A DNA stretch of 42,234 bases from Dehalococcoidia bacterium (GTDB taxonomy: Bacteria; Chloroflexota; Dehalococcoidia; SZUA-161; SpSt-899). A program made the position numbers and the translations under genes. Of the stretch, positions 15,319 through 23,321 are shown piece after piece. The notes under the pieces are model-generated. The model searched no databases. It saw nothing but the letters and a program-made list of their open reading frames with translations, and was not told the origin of the DNA. The DNA lies in contig JAQTRE010000014.1 in NCBI GenBank assembly GCA_028711995.1, forward strand, positions 1-42,234, written 5' to 3'. Each line of letters opens with the position of its first letter. Position 1 is the first letter of the stretch.

Positions 15319-18300
15319 CTAGCCATTCGGGTGCAGGTACTCCCGCAGCGGCAGGACGTTGAACTGCTGCCCTTTGCGCCCCAGCGCATCCACCGCCGCC
15401 CTGGCGGCATCGATCGAGGTGAAGCAGGGAATTCGGCGTTCCACGGCAGCGCGCCGGATATAGAAACCATCGCGAAGTGGAACTCTAGCGCCTGATGCAG
15501 TATTGATCACCCCATCCACCGTCCCATCCCGGATTACATCCAAGACGTTGGGGTGGCCTTCAAACAGCTTTTTGGTGATCCTCGTCACTGGAATCCCCAT
15601 ATCCGCAATGAATGCTGCCGTGCCCTCAGTGGCATAGATTCGGTAATTGATCTGGGCCAGTTTCCGGATGATGGGTATGGCGCTGGGCTTATCCCGATCG
15701 GCGATGCTCAGCAGTATGGACCCCTCGGAGGGAAGAGAGAGTCCGGCAGCTATCAGCGCCTTGGCAAATGCGCCCGCAAAATCATAGTCGATCCCTAGAA
15801 TCTCACCAGTGGATTTCATCTCCGGCCCCAGGTAGGTATCCACGCCGGGTAACTTGGCCATGGAAAACACCGGCGCTTTGATTCCCACCAGCTTCTGCCT
15901 TTTCCACAGGCCGCCTTTGTATCCCTGTTGCGCCAGGCTTTTCCCCAGCATCACATTGGTCGCCACCTTGACCATCGGCACGCCGGTGACCTTGGAAATG
16001 AAGGGCACAGTGCGGCTGGCCCGAGGGTTCACTTCAATCACAAAAACCTCGGAACCATTTTCTCCGGGCATGATCACATACTGGATATTCATCAGCCCCC
16101 TGATGCCCAGATGAAGGCCGATGGTAGTGGTGTATTCGACGATAGTGTCCACTTCCTTTTTGGTGAGATTGATCCCCGGATAGACCGCCATCGAATCGCC
16201 GCTGTGCACCCCTGCTCGCTCGATTTGCTCCATCACCCCGGGAATGAGAACTGCCTCGCCATCGCAGATCGCATCGACCTCTACCTCTTTGCCTTCGAAA
16301 TACTTATCGACGAGCACCACTTTGCGCTCATCCAGCTCGGCGGCGAATTTCATGAATCGGTGGATTTCGGTGGGACTGTGAACGATCTCCATCGCCCGGC
16401 CGCCTAAGACGTAGCTTGGCCTGACCAGAACCGGATAGCCGATCGCCTCAGCGACGTTTAGAGCCTCCTCAACCGTTCTCACCGCTGCGCCGGGCGGCTG
16501 AGGGATTCCCAGGCGAGAGAGGAAGTCTCCGAAGCGGCCTCGGTCTGAAGCGATGTCAATGGCGTCCGAACTGGAGCCCAGAAGGGTTATTCCGCTTCGA
16601 GTGAGAGGTTCGGCCAGGTTGATGGCCGTTTGCCCGCCGAATTGAACGATGCACGGTGGCGCGTTCCCGGAATCTCCGATCTCGTTCTCCAGAATATCCC
16701 GCAGGCTTTCCTCATCGAGCGGCTCAAAGTAAAGGCGGTCGCTGATATCGAAATCGGTGGAGACGGTCTCCGGGTTCGAATTGACCATGATGCTGCCGAT
16801 GCCTGCTTCCTGAAGCGCCCACGCCGAATGGATGCTGCAATAATCGAACTCGATGCCCTGCCCGATGCGGATTGGCCCGCTGCCGATCACCACCGCCTTC
16901 TCTCCGCCAAGCGGTTCGGCTTCATTTTCCTGTTCGTAAGTGCTGTAGAAATAAGGGGTTTCAGCGGCAAACTCGGCGGCGCACGTATCCACCATCTTGT
17001 AAACCGGAAGAATGTTCCATTGATGCCGCAATGCCCTCACCTGCTCCGGCAACCTGTCGGCCAGCGTGCCGATGACTCCATCAGGGAAGCCCATCCTTTT
17101 GGCTTCTCGAAGCAGCTCTGGCGTCAATTTTTCCGAAAGGAGACGCTTTCCCATCTCCGCCAGGTTTTGAAATTTATTCAGAAACCAGGGGTCGATGCCG
17201 GTGCGCCGGCAAATGTTTTCAGTAGTCATTCCCCGCCGGAGAGCGGCCATGATCGCCCACAGGCGCTGGTCGGTGGGCTCAAATCCGAATTGTCCGTCTT
17301 TCCATCGGGGGTCTTCCCAGAGGATCGTCCGCTTGTCGAATTCCAGAGAGCGGATGGCCTTCTGGAAGGCGGCCTCGAAGGTGCGGTCGATGGCCATGGT
17401 CTCGCCGGTCGACTTCATTTGCGTGCCCAGAATCCGATCCCCCATGGCGAACTTATCGAAAGGCCAGCGAGGGATTTTGACCACGCAGTAGTCCAGCGCC
17501 GGTTCGAAGGCTGCGGTCGTCTTGCCGGTGACTTTGTTGGCGATCTCGTCGAGCCGTTTCCCTGCAGCGATCTTGGCCGCCACCCGTGCAATCGGATAGC
17601 CGGTGGCTTTGCTGGCTAGCGCCGAGCTTCGACTGACGCGCGGATTGACCTCGATGACATAATAGGGACTCTCATCCGGTTGGCGCGAGGCAACGATCGG
17701 ATTGGGCTCCAGCGCAAATTGGACATTGCAGCCGCCTTCAATTCCCAGTGCCCGAATGATCCGGATGCTGGCCGAACGCAGCATCTGGTATTCCTTATCC
17801 GTCAGAGTCTGGCTTGGGGCCACCACAATGCTGTCGCCGGTGTGGATGCCCATCGGGTCGATGTTCTCCATATTGCAGATGATGATGCAATTGTTGGCAC
17901 CATCGCGCATCACCTCGTACTCGATCTCTTTCCAACCGGTGAGGCACTTCTCCAGCAAAACCTGATGGATCGGGCTGGCGGCCAAGCCTCCGGCGGTGAT
18001 CTCTTCGAATTGGGCCTGGTTTCCGGCAATACCTCCGCCGGTGCCTCCGAGAGTGTAGGCAGGGCGAATCACTATGGGAAACCCGATCACCCTGGCGGCT
18101 TCTCTGGCCTCATCCATGTTCCTCACCGTGACGCTCTGCGGCACGGGCTCCCCGATCTCCAGGAGCATGTGCTTGAAAAGGTCTCTGTCTTCGGCCTTGC
18201 GGATGGTGGCGATGGGGGTCCCCAGCACTAGAACACCGTACTTATCCAGGATTCCGGCATCGGCCAGCTCGATCGCCAGATTGAGTCCGGTCTGGCCGCC

Positions 18301-18561
18301 GAGTGTCGGCAGAAGGCCATCGGGGCGTTCCCTCTTGATGATCCTCTCGATGACTTCTACCGTTAGCGGTTCAATGTAAACGATATCGGCGATGCCCTCA
18401 TCGGTCATGATGGTGGCCGGATTGGAGTTCACCAGAACAGTGGTGATCCCTTCTTCGCGCAGAGACCGGCATGCCTGAGTGCCGGAGTAGTCGAACTCCG
18501 CCGCCTGCCCGATGATGATCGGCCCCGAACCGATGACCAAGACTTTCTTAACCTGCTGCAT
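15319..18561 (-). CDS. carB: carbamoyl-phosphate synthase large subunit
   Basis: At 1080 residues this is the full ATP-grasp synthetase that turns bicarbonate, glutamine-derived ammonia and two ATP into carbamoyl phosphate for pyrimidines and arginine. The two homologous halves are visible. Each opens with a GSGPIxIGQ loop ([18 protein letters not shown], and [17 protein letters not shown] near 560), followed by ATP-grasp blocks ending [18 protein letters not shown] and [18 protein letters not shown]. The C-terminal MGS-like allosteric domain follows ([25 protein letters not shown]). The ATG at 18561 has only a weak upstream AAGG. carA ends 62 nt upstream, and the gap holds a perfect 32-bp palindrome. 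Expression should follow carA and its leader attenuator. Confidence 0.98.
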   Translation of the reverse strand: MQQVKKVLVIGSGPIIIGQAAEFDYSGTQACRSLREEGITTVLVNSNPATIMTDEGIADIVYIEPLTVEVIERIIKRERPDGLLPTLGGQTGLNLAIELADAGILDKYGVLVLGTPIATIRKAEDRDLFKHMLLEIGEPVPQSVTVRNMDEAREAARVIGFPIVIRPAYTLGGTGGGIAGNQAQFEEITAGGLAASPIHQVLLEKCLTGWKEIEYEVMRDGANNCIIICNMENIDPMGIHTGDSIVVAPSQTLTDKEYQMLRSASIRIIRALGIEGGCNVQFALEPNPIVASRQPDESPYYVIEVNPRVSRSSALASKATGYPIARVAAKIAAGKRLDEIANKVTGKTTAAFEPALDYCVVKIPRWPFDKFAMGDRILGTQMKSTGETMAIDRTFEAAFQKAIRSLEFDKRTILWEDPRWKDGQFGFEPTDQRLWAIMAALRRGMTTENICRRTGIDPWFLNKFQNLAEMGKRLLSEKLTPELLREAKRMGFPDGVIGTLADRLPEQVRALRHQWNILPVYKMVDTCAAEFAAETPYFYSTYEQENEAEPLGGEKAVVIGSGPIRIGQGIEFDYCSIHSAWALQEAGIGSIMVNSNPETVSTDFDISDRLYFEPLDEESLRDILENEIGDSGNAPPCIVQFGGQTAINLAEPLTRSGITLLGSSSDAIDIASDRGRFGDFLSRLGIPQPPGAAVRTVEEALNVAEAIGYPVLVRPSYVLGGRAMEIVHSPTEIHRFMKFAAELDERKVVLVDKYFEGKEVEVDAICDGEAVLIPGVMEQIERAGVHSGDSMAVYPGINLTKKEVDTIVEYTTTIGLHLGIRGLMNIQYVIMPGENGSEVFVIEVNPRASRTVPFISKVTGVPMVKVATNVMLGKSLAQQGYKGGLWKRQKLVGIKAPVFSMAKLPGVDTYLGPEMKSTGEILGIDYDFAGAFAKALIAAGLSLPSEGSILLSIADRDKPSAIPIIRKLAQINYRIYATEGTAAFIADMGIPVTRITKKLFEGHPNVLDVIRDGTVDGVINTASGARVPLRDGFYIRRAAVERRIPCFTSIDAARAAVDALGRKGQQFNVLPLREYLHPNG

Positions 18562-18585
18562 TCGATTTCAACTGCCTTTACCAAG

Positions 18586-18617
18586 GGGTAGCTTGGCCGA
18601 CGTCGGCCAAGCTACCC
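18586..18617. repeat. perfect 32-bp palindrome between carA and carB
   Basis: Left arm GGGTAGCTTGGCCGAC and right arm GTCGGCCAAGCTACCC are exact reverse complements with no spacer. In the carAB mRNA this would form a strong hairpin ending about 25 nt before the carB start. No U-run follows, so it is more likely an mRNA processing or stability element or a mobile repeat than a terminator. Confidence 0.75.
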
Positions 18618-18623
18618 GGAATC

Positions 18624-19727
18624 TCACGGGCGACCACGAGAGTCGCCCCTACTCACCATCTCCAAAAATTTCTCGAACAGGTACATATTGTCCAATGGCC
18701 CGGGAGAGGCCTCCGAATGATACTGGATGGAGAAGACCGGCAAATCCTTGTGACGCAGTCCTTCCACAGTTCCATCATTCAGATTGACGTGGCTCACCTC
18801 AAGGCCGTTTTTGACGGTATCGGCATCCACGGCATAGCCGTGGTTCTGCGCGGTGATATAGACGTGCCCGGTCTGCAAATCCCGAACCGGATGGTTTGCC
18901 CCTCGATGCCCGAATTTGAGCTTGAACGTCTTTGCCCCGAACACCCGTCCGATGAGCTGATGTCCCAGGCAGATTCCCATCACCGGCTTGGTCTCCACAA
19001 GCTGCCGCACCGTCGGTTCCAGATAGCCGAGCATCGCCGGGTCACCTGGGCCTGGAGACAGCAACACTCCATCGGGATTCATTTTCAGAATCTCCTCCGC
19101 TGAAGCCGTGCAGGGCATGGCCGTGACTGAGCATCCAAGTCGGCGCAGTGTCCGCAGAATGTTGTGCTTTACCCCGCAGTCCAGCACGGCAATTCTGGGC
19201 CCATCTTCCTGTGCCGCAGGCTCCCATTGGTAGGGAGCATCTGCAGTAACCTTCTTCACGAAGTCGATGTTCCCGTATCGAGGAATAGCCTCAAGTTGCG
19301 CGAGAGCTTCCTCTTTGGTTCGTTCGGAGGTTACCATCCCCATCATCACTCCGCGGGACCGCAGACGTCTTACCAGTGCCCGGGTATCTATTCCGGCGAT
19401 GCCGGGAATTCCCTGCGACTTCAGGTAGTCGTCCAGAGTGCTGATGCTGAGTCCATGGCTTGGCTGGGGACATTCCTCCCGGACCACAAATCCCGCCACC
19501 TGGATTCGCCTGGACTCAACGTCGCGCTCGTTGATGCCGTAGTTGCCGATCATCGGATAGGTTGGCACTACCACCTGCCCGGCAAATGAAGGATCGGTGA
19601 GCATCTCCTGATAGCCGGTCATGCTGGTGCTGAACACCACCTCGCCATAGCTTTCCATCGGAGCGCCGAAGGCATACCCTTCGTAGATCGAGCCGTCCTC
19701 TAATGCCAGAAATGCTCTCTTCACCAC
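18624..19727 (-). CDS. carA: carbamoyl-phosphate synthase small (glutaminase) subunit
   Basis: The product supplies ammonia from glutamine to CarB. Numbered from the GTG at 19727 it has 367 residues. The N-terminal CPSase domain includes STSMTGYQEMLTDPSF. The class I amidotransferase domain has nucleophile Cys253 in MGICLGHQLIG and the His337/Glu339 pair in QYHSEASPGP. GTG at 19727 is chosen because AAGG lies 7 nt upstream; GTG at 19724 is also possible, and a longer frame to 19832 would translate repeat DNA. The last codons (RGDSRGRP) are supplied by a hairpin repeat also found outside genes, so the native C-terminus has been replaced. The leader of about 360 nt carries a candidate PyrR attenuator. 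Confidence 0.95.
   Translation of the reverse strand: MVKRAFLALEDGSIYEGYAFGAPMESYGEVVFSTSMTGYQEMLTDPSFAGQVVVPTYPMIGNYGINERDVESRRIQVAGFVVREECPQPSHGLSISTLDDYLKSQGIPGIAGIDTRALVRRLRSRGVMMGMVTSERTKEEALAQLEAIPRYGNIDFVKKVTADAPYQWEPAAQEDGPRIAVLDCGVKHNILRTLRRLGCSVTAMPCTASAEEILKMNPDGVLLSPGPGDPAMLGYLEPTVRQLVETKPVMGICLGHQLIGRVFGAKTFKLKFGHRGANHPVRDLQTGHVYITAQNHGYAVDADTVKNGLEVSHVNLNDGTVEGLRHKDLPVFSIQYHSEASPGPLDNMYLFEKFLEMVSRGDSRGRP
18628..18648. repeat. REP-like hairpin inside the 3' end of carA
   Basis: GGGCGAC and GTCGCCC flank a 7-nt loop. The element extends to CGCCCCTAC and matches the copy at 6422-6442 almost exactly. Here it is translated as the last eight residues of CarA and the stop codon follows it directly. 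Confidence 0.7.
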
Positions 19728-19783
19728 TTTTCGACCTTCACATGCTTGGTTGTTAATCCTCGGGTCAGGAAATACTTGAGTCT

Positions 19784-19950
19784 GAATCAACCCCCTGCCC
19801 CCCACTCTTGGGGGGACGTAGGGGCGATTCATTAATCGCCCTTACTGGGGACACCCCCAACCCCCCGGAAGGGAAGCGTCCCTTTACCCTTTGCAATCCT
19901 GCTCCCTTGATGGGAGAGGGTAGCGCCTGTCCTGAATATCTTGTTCGGAC
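19784..19950 (+). repeat. intergenic G/C-rich repeat, copy 3 of 5, with nested hairpin
   Basis: The copy starts TCAACCCCCTGCCCC and continues through GGGGACACCCCC and CCCCCCGGAAGGGAAG to CTCCCTTGATGGGAGAGGG. A second small repeat, GGGCGATT-CATT-AATCGCCC (19822-19841), is inserted between the first and second dyads. It lies in the carA leader between the attenuator terminator and the start codon. Confidence 0.75.
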
Positions 19951-19965
19951 ACCATGCCCAGGCAT

Positions 19966-20001
19966 AAAAAAACCCCTTGCTGAGTCTCAGCAAGGGGTTT
20001 T
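19966..20001 (-). terminator. rho-independent terminator in the carA leader (attenuator)
   Basis: The stem arms are 20001-19987 and 19983-19969, a perfect 15-bp stem with a 3-nt loop, running into seven U on the minus strand (19972-19966). It stands about 240 nt before carA. It also lies downstream of glnA and would stop glnA read-through. The 5' arm CCCCUUGCU can instead pair with GGCAAGGGG at 20062-20054, which makes it a switchable attenuator and not just a gene end. Confidence 0.88.
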
Positions 20002-20053
20002 GGCATCAGCCTTTAGCCTCCTATCGAGGCTCTCACCTGATTTTGTTTTGCTT

Positions 20054-20086
20054 CCCCTTGCCGGTCTCTCGGAACTGGCTTAAAGG
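20054..20086 (-). promoter_or_regulatory. candidate PyrR-binding anti-antiterminator in the carAB leader
   Basis: The minus-strand RNA folds as lower stem CCUU/AAGG, a 5'-side bulge UAA, a GCC/GGC stem, and the apical segment AGUUCCGAGAGACC. That segment matches the PyrR consensus ARUCCNGNGAGGYU at 11 of 14 positions. One of the mismatches turns the consensus U·G pair into a U-A pair, so pairing is kept. The hexaloop CCGAGA fits CNGNGA exactly. Its 3' side, GGCAAGGGG, is complementary to the terminator's 5' arm. A further hairpin (20031-20015, AGCCUC/GAGGCU) lies between. UMP-bound PyrR would favour termination. pyrR itself is not in the window. Confidence 0.65.
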
Positions 20087-20098
20087 TCTCTGACGATT

Positions 20099-20104
20099 AT
20101 TATA
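20099..20104 (-). promoter_or_regulatory. -10 element of the carAB leader promoter
   Basis: A perfect TATAAT on the minus strand at 20104-20099 would start transcription near 20091, just 5 nt before the PyrR-like hairpin. The -35 region (AAAACT at 17 bp) is poor. It is 48 nt downstream of the glnA stop codon, so carAB has its own promoter. The whole 424-nt gap between carA and glnA is thus leader plus repeat, with no extra gene. Confidence 0.6.
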
Positions 20105-20151
20105 GCAGAAACCGTCGAAAGAGTTTTGATCCGTCCTCGAATCTTGGCGAT

Positions 20152-21495
20152 CTAAAGTATGGGCAGATATCGATTCAATTCGTAGTCGGTCACCTGCACG
20201 CGGAACTTATCCGCCTCCACCCTCTTGTTGGCGATGAACTGCTTAAAAACGTGATCGCCGAGGGCCTTGCGAACCACATCGCTCTTTTCAGTGAGATTAA
20301 TGGCTTCGGTCAGAGAGCCGGGCAATGTTCCGATTCCTCGGATGGTCTTCTCTTCCTCGCTCATCTCATACACGCTTTCCTCAACCGGATCAGGCAATGG
20401 ATATTTCTTTTCAATCCCTTCCAGTCCGGCGGCCAGCATCACGCTAAAAGCCAGATACGGGTTGCATGCCGGATCCGGCGATCTGAATTCGATGCGGGTG
20501 GCTTTTTCTCTTCCGGGCTTGTATTCCGGCACTCTGACCAGGTCGGATCGATTGTGTCGCGCCCACGAGAGATATACCGGCGCTTCATATCCCGGAACCA
20601 GCCGCTTATAGGAATTGATCCATTGGTTGCAGATGGATGTGATCTCCGGGGCATGCTTGAGCAATCCGGCCATATAGTATCGGGCGATATCGGAGAGATA
20701 GTATTCACCGTCTTTGTCAAAGAAGGCATTCTTACTGCCTTTAAACAGGGACTGGTGTACGTGCATGCCGCTGCCATTGACGCCGAACATCGGCTTGGGC
20801 ATAAAGGTGGCGTACACCCCATGGCGCATCGCTGTCTGTTTGACTATGAGCCGATATGTCATCACATTGTCGGCCATCGCCAAGGCATCGGTGTATCGCA
20901 TATCTATTTCGTGCTGGCTGGGAGCCACTTCGTGATGGGCGTATTCCACCCCGATCCCCATTTCCTCCAGGGCAAGGACCGTATCTCTACGGAAGTCTGT
21001 AGCCGCATCCAGAGGAATCAGATCGAAATATCCTCCCTGATCCAGCACCTCGGTTCCTTTTGAATCCTTGAAATAGAAATATTCCAGCTCCGGGCCGACG
21101 TAAAAGGTATACCCCAGATCCGCAGCCCTTTTCAGGTTTCTCTTGAGCACGTATCTCGGATCTCCTTCAAAAGGTTCTCCGGTCGGCCTCACCACATCGC
21201 AGAACATCCGGCCCATGGCCCGATGCTCCTTGGGCGTCCACGGGAGCAGGCGGAAGGTATCGGGATCGGGCAGGGCGATCATGTCGCTTTCATCGATGCG
21301 CACAAAACCTTCGATGGACGAGCCGTCGAATCCCATTCCCTCCGTGAGGGCGGTCTCCAGCTCTTCAACGGTAATGGCGAAGCTCTTGAGGAATCCCAAG
21401 ATATCAGTGAACCATAATCGGATGAACTTTACATCGTGATCCTTGGCCATCTTGAGCACATACTCTTTGCCTTCGTCTCTGGTTCTGTTTGCCAT
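20152..21495 (-). CDS. glnA: glutamine synthetase, type I-alpha
   Basis: The product makes glutamine from glutamate, ammonia and ATP. Its 447 residues match the shorter GSI-alpha class of Bacillus. Signature blocks are FTDILGFLKSFAI, FDGSSIEGFVRIDESDM, the metal-binding GPELEYF, HHEVAPSQHEID, KPMFGVNGSGMHVHQSL and NSYKRLVPGYEAP. The adenylylation-loop NLYDLP motif of GSI-beta is absent. The arginine in GFVRIDESD, used in Bacillus for feedback inhibition, is kept. An AAGGAGGT ribosome site lies 5 nt before the ATG. GTTAC repeats with 11-bp spacing sit 84-99 nt upstream, matching those before both amt genes. Confidence 0.97.
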   Translation of the reverse strand: MANRTRDEGKEYVLKMAKDHDVKFIRLWFTDILGFLKSFAITVEELETALTEGMGFDGSSIEGFVRIDESDMIALPDPDTFRLLPWTPKEHRAMGRMFCDVVRPTGEPFEGDPRYVLKRNLKRAADLGYTFYVGPELEYFYFKDSKGTEVLDQGGYFDLIPLDAATDFRRDTVLALEEMGIGVEYAHHEVAPSQHEIDMRYTDALAMADNVMTYRLIVKQTAMRHGVYATFMPKPMFGVNGSGMHVHQSLFKGSKNAFFDKDGEYYLSDIARYYMAGLLKHAPEITSICNQWINSYKRLVPGYEAPVYLSWARHNRSDLVRVPEYKPGREKATRIEFRSPDPACNPYLAFSVMLAAGLEGIEKKYPLPDPVEESVYEMSEEEKTIRGIGTLPGSLTEAINLTEKSDVVRKALGDHVFKQFIANKRVEADKFRVQVTDYELNRYLPIL

Positions 21496-21562
21496 TTCAG
21501 ACCTCCTTCTTGGCTGTTCTCGATGGAATGTTTTTTCGAGCTTCGACTTTCTTCTGAGTAGA

Positions 21563-21594
21563 ATGTTAGCAGCCGATTGTTACAGACATATTAC
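21563..21594 (-). promoter_or_regulatory. GlnR-like box and -10 of glnA
   Basis: Half-sites GTTAC (21579-21583) and ATTAC (21590-21594) on the plus strand are 11 bp apart, i.e. GTAAT-N6-GTAAC towards glnA. A -10-like TAACAT lies at 21568-21563, exactly 10 bp beyond the proximal half-site, the same geometry as at amt1. The box would cover the -35, as for an activator of the OmpR family. Confidence 0.55.
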
Positions 21595-21615
21595 AGCCTC
21601 CCTCGATGAAATCCT

Positions 21616-21954
21616 TTAGACGGCATTGTCACCGTCATCCCCGTTTCTGATGCGTATGGCGTTCTCCACGGGGAGGACAAATATCTTTCCATCCCCTTTT
21701 TCTCCGGTCCTGGCTTTGCTGATGATCGTGCGTATGGCCTGGCCTACATCACCCTCGACCACCACCACCTCGAGCTTGATCTTGGGCAAAAGGTCTACCT
21801 GGTATGTCCCGGCCCTCCATTGCAACGTGATGCCCAATTGTTTGCCGCGGCCGCTGACTTCCGTCACCGTCAATCCTCTGATGCCCACCTCGGCCAGAGC
21901 GGCTCTGACGGCCTCCAGTTTCTCCGGTCGAATGATTGCCTCTATCTTTTTCAT
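21616..21954 (-). CDS. glnB: PII nitrogen regulatory protein
   Basis: This 112-residue trimeric signal protein senses 2-oxoglutarate and ATP/ADP and controls Amt transporters and other targets. MKKIEAIIRPEKLEAVRAAL is the usual N-terminus. The T-loop reads GRGKQLGITLQWRAGTYQVD, so the uridylylation position Tyr51 is present while position 46, usually Tyr, is Trp. The B-loop region is KARTGEKGDGKIFV and the C-loop IRNGDDG. The start overlaps the stop of amt1 by 4 nt (ATGA), so the two are translationally coupled, the classic amt-glnB pairing for direct transporter gating. Confidence 0.96.
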   Translation of the reverse strand: MKKIEAIIRPEKLEAVRAALAEVGIRGLTVTEVSGRGKQLGITLQWRAGTYQVDLLPKIKLEVVVVEGDVGQAIRTIISKARTGEKGDGKIFVLPVENAIRIRNGDDGDNAV

Positions 21955-23180
21955 AGTATTCCTCCGTAAGCTCTCTCCCCGTGCTGTGAAATATCCAGGC
22001 CGACCATCTCTTCGTCCGCGTTAACTCTGAGCCCAATGGTGAGATCGACAAGCTTGGCCAGTCCCCAGGTAGCAGCAAAGGCAAATGCTCCGACCGCCGC
22101 AACACCGGCGGCCTGCTTGACTAATTGTGTGCCTCCGCCCCAGATCAATCCATCCGATATTGCCGGGTTGACTGCTGCGCTGGCAAAGACACCTACCATC
22201 AAGGTTCCCCAAATTCCTCCCATGCCATGAACGGCCCATACGTCCAGCGACTCATCGACTCCTTTTCCCCGCCTCCAGAGCATACAGTAGTAGCCAATTA
22301 CTGAAGCGCCTATTCCGATGATCACCCCGACAAGCGGGTCCACGAATCCCGCGGCGGGAGTTACCGCAGCTAGGCCCGCAACAGCTCCGGTGGCAATGCC
22401 AAGGGCAGAGGGACGACGATCTCGCCATGCGAGAAGCATCCAGGTTACCGCACCGGCGGCTCCCCCGGCAAAAGTGGCCACGAAGGCACTGGCCGCTAGT
22501 CCGTTTGCACCTAATGCGCTCCCCGCGTTGAATCCGAACCAGCCAAACCAGAGAAGGCCTGTCCCCAGCACAACCATAGGAATGTTGTGAGGCTCCATCG
22601 GGTCGCCTTCCTTGAATCCCTTCCGGTGGCCCAATAACAATGCCAGGGCCAGTGCCGACATTCCGGCGTTCACGTGAACCACAAGGCCCCCGGCGAAATC
22701 AAGCGTGCCCAACTCTGCCAGCCAACCCCCTTGTCCCCAAACCCAGTGGGCAATCGGGCAATACACCAGAGTAAACCACAGGACGGCCAGAACCAGAAAA
22801 GCGCTGAACTTGGTCCGCTCTACTATACCCCCGGTCCAGAGGGCCACGGTGATGATGGCGAACATGCCCTGAAATATCATGAAAGCCAGATGCGGCACTG
22901 TGGTCGCATAAATAGCCGAGGGCATCTGCCCCACATCTCTCAGCCCCAGAAAATCCAGTTTCCCTATTGCGCCGCCGAGGTCCGGCGCAAAGCTCAAACT
23001 ATACCCGTAAAACAACCAGAGAATTCCGATCACTCCCAGAAGGGCAAAGCTCATCATCAATGTCGATAGTACATTTTTGCGCCTTACCATCCCCCCATAG
23101 AACAAAGCCAATCCCGGTATCATCAGTAACACCAGGGCTGCTGATATGAGAACCCAGGCGGTATCGCCGGCATTTACCAT
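21951..23180 (-). CDS. amt: ammonium transporter Amt (copy 1)
   Basis: This is a trimeric ammonium channel of 409 residues with eleven predicted helices. The N-terminus NAGDTAWVLISAALVLLMIPGLALFYGGMVRRKN is typical. The pore twin histidines are visible in VVHVNAGMSALALALLLG and VWAVHGMGGIWG. The ATG at 23180 has AAGGGGG 9 nt upstream; a 15-residue extension lacks support. It overlaps glnB by 4 nt. It is about 63% or more alike by eye to the second copy upstream, so the pair looks like a tandem duplication. A promoter with TATAAA and an 11-bp-phased GTTAC box lies just upstream, so nitrogen limitation probably switches it on. Confidence 0.96.
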   Translation of the reverse strand: MVNAGDTAWVLISAALVLLMIPGLALFYGGMVRRKNVLSTLMMSFALLGVIGILWLFYGYSLSFAPDLGGAIGKLDFLGLRDVGQMPSAIYATTVPHLAFMIFQGMFAIITVALWTGGIVERTKFSAFLVLAVLWFTLVYCPIAHWVWGQGGWLAELGTLDFAGGLVVHVNAGMSALALALLLGHRKGFKEGDPMEPHNIPMVVLGTGLLWFGWFGFNAGSALGANGLAASAFVATFAGGAAGAVTWMLLAWRDRRPSALGIATGAVAGLAAVTPAAGFVDPLVGVIIGIGASVIGYYCMLWRRGKGVDESLDVWAVHGMGGIWGTLMVGVFASAAVNPAISDGLIWGGGTQLVKQAAGVAAVGAFAFAATWGLAKLVDLTIGLRVNADEEMVGLDISQHGERAYGGIL

Positions 23181-23226
23181 CTGCTTGTGCCCCCTTCCCT
23201 TTCTCTCCGGAGGCGATGGTATCAAT

Positions 23227-23269
23227 TTTATATTTCAGGTGCGTTACGGGATTGTTACAATTGTGTTAC
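23227..23269 (-). promoter_or_regulatory. GlnR-like box and promoter of amt1
   Basis: Plus-strand half-sites ATTTC (23232), GTTAC (23243), GTTAC (23254) and GTTAC (23265) have an exact 11-bp period. Read towards amt1 this is GTAAC-N6-GTAAC-N6-GTAAC-N6-GAAAT. The -10 TATAAA at 23232-23227 lies 10 bp beyond the last GTAAC, so the box covers the -35, which is otherwise poor. GTnAC/GAAAC at 11 bp is the published layout of actinobacterial GlnR boxes. Confidence 0.65.
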
Positions 23270-23321
23270 ACCCGTTGGTTTAGCAGATCGACCATCGCAG
23301 GGGTTCGGCCTCAATCCCATT

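Noticed and set aside
16630-17619. Long plus-strand frame of 329 codons
   Set aside because: It is the reverse complement of carB and shows no recognisable domain or start signal.
19966-20001. Simple glnA terminator with no regulatory role
   Set aside because: Not excluded as a second function, but the promoter, PyrR-like hairpin and exact complementarity to the terminator arm lie between it and glnA, which favours an attenuator for carAB.
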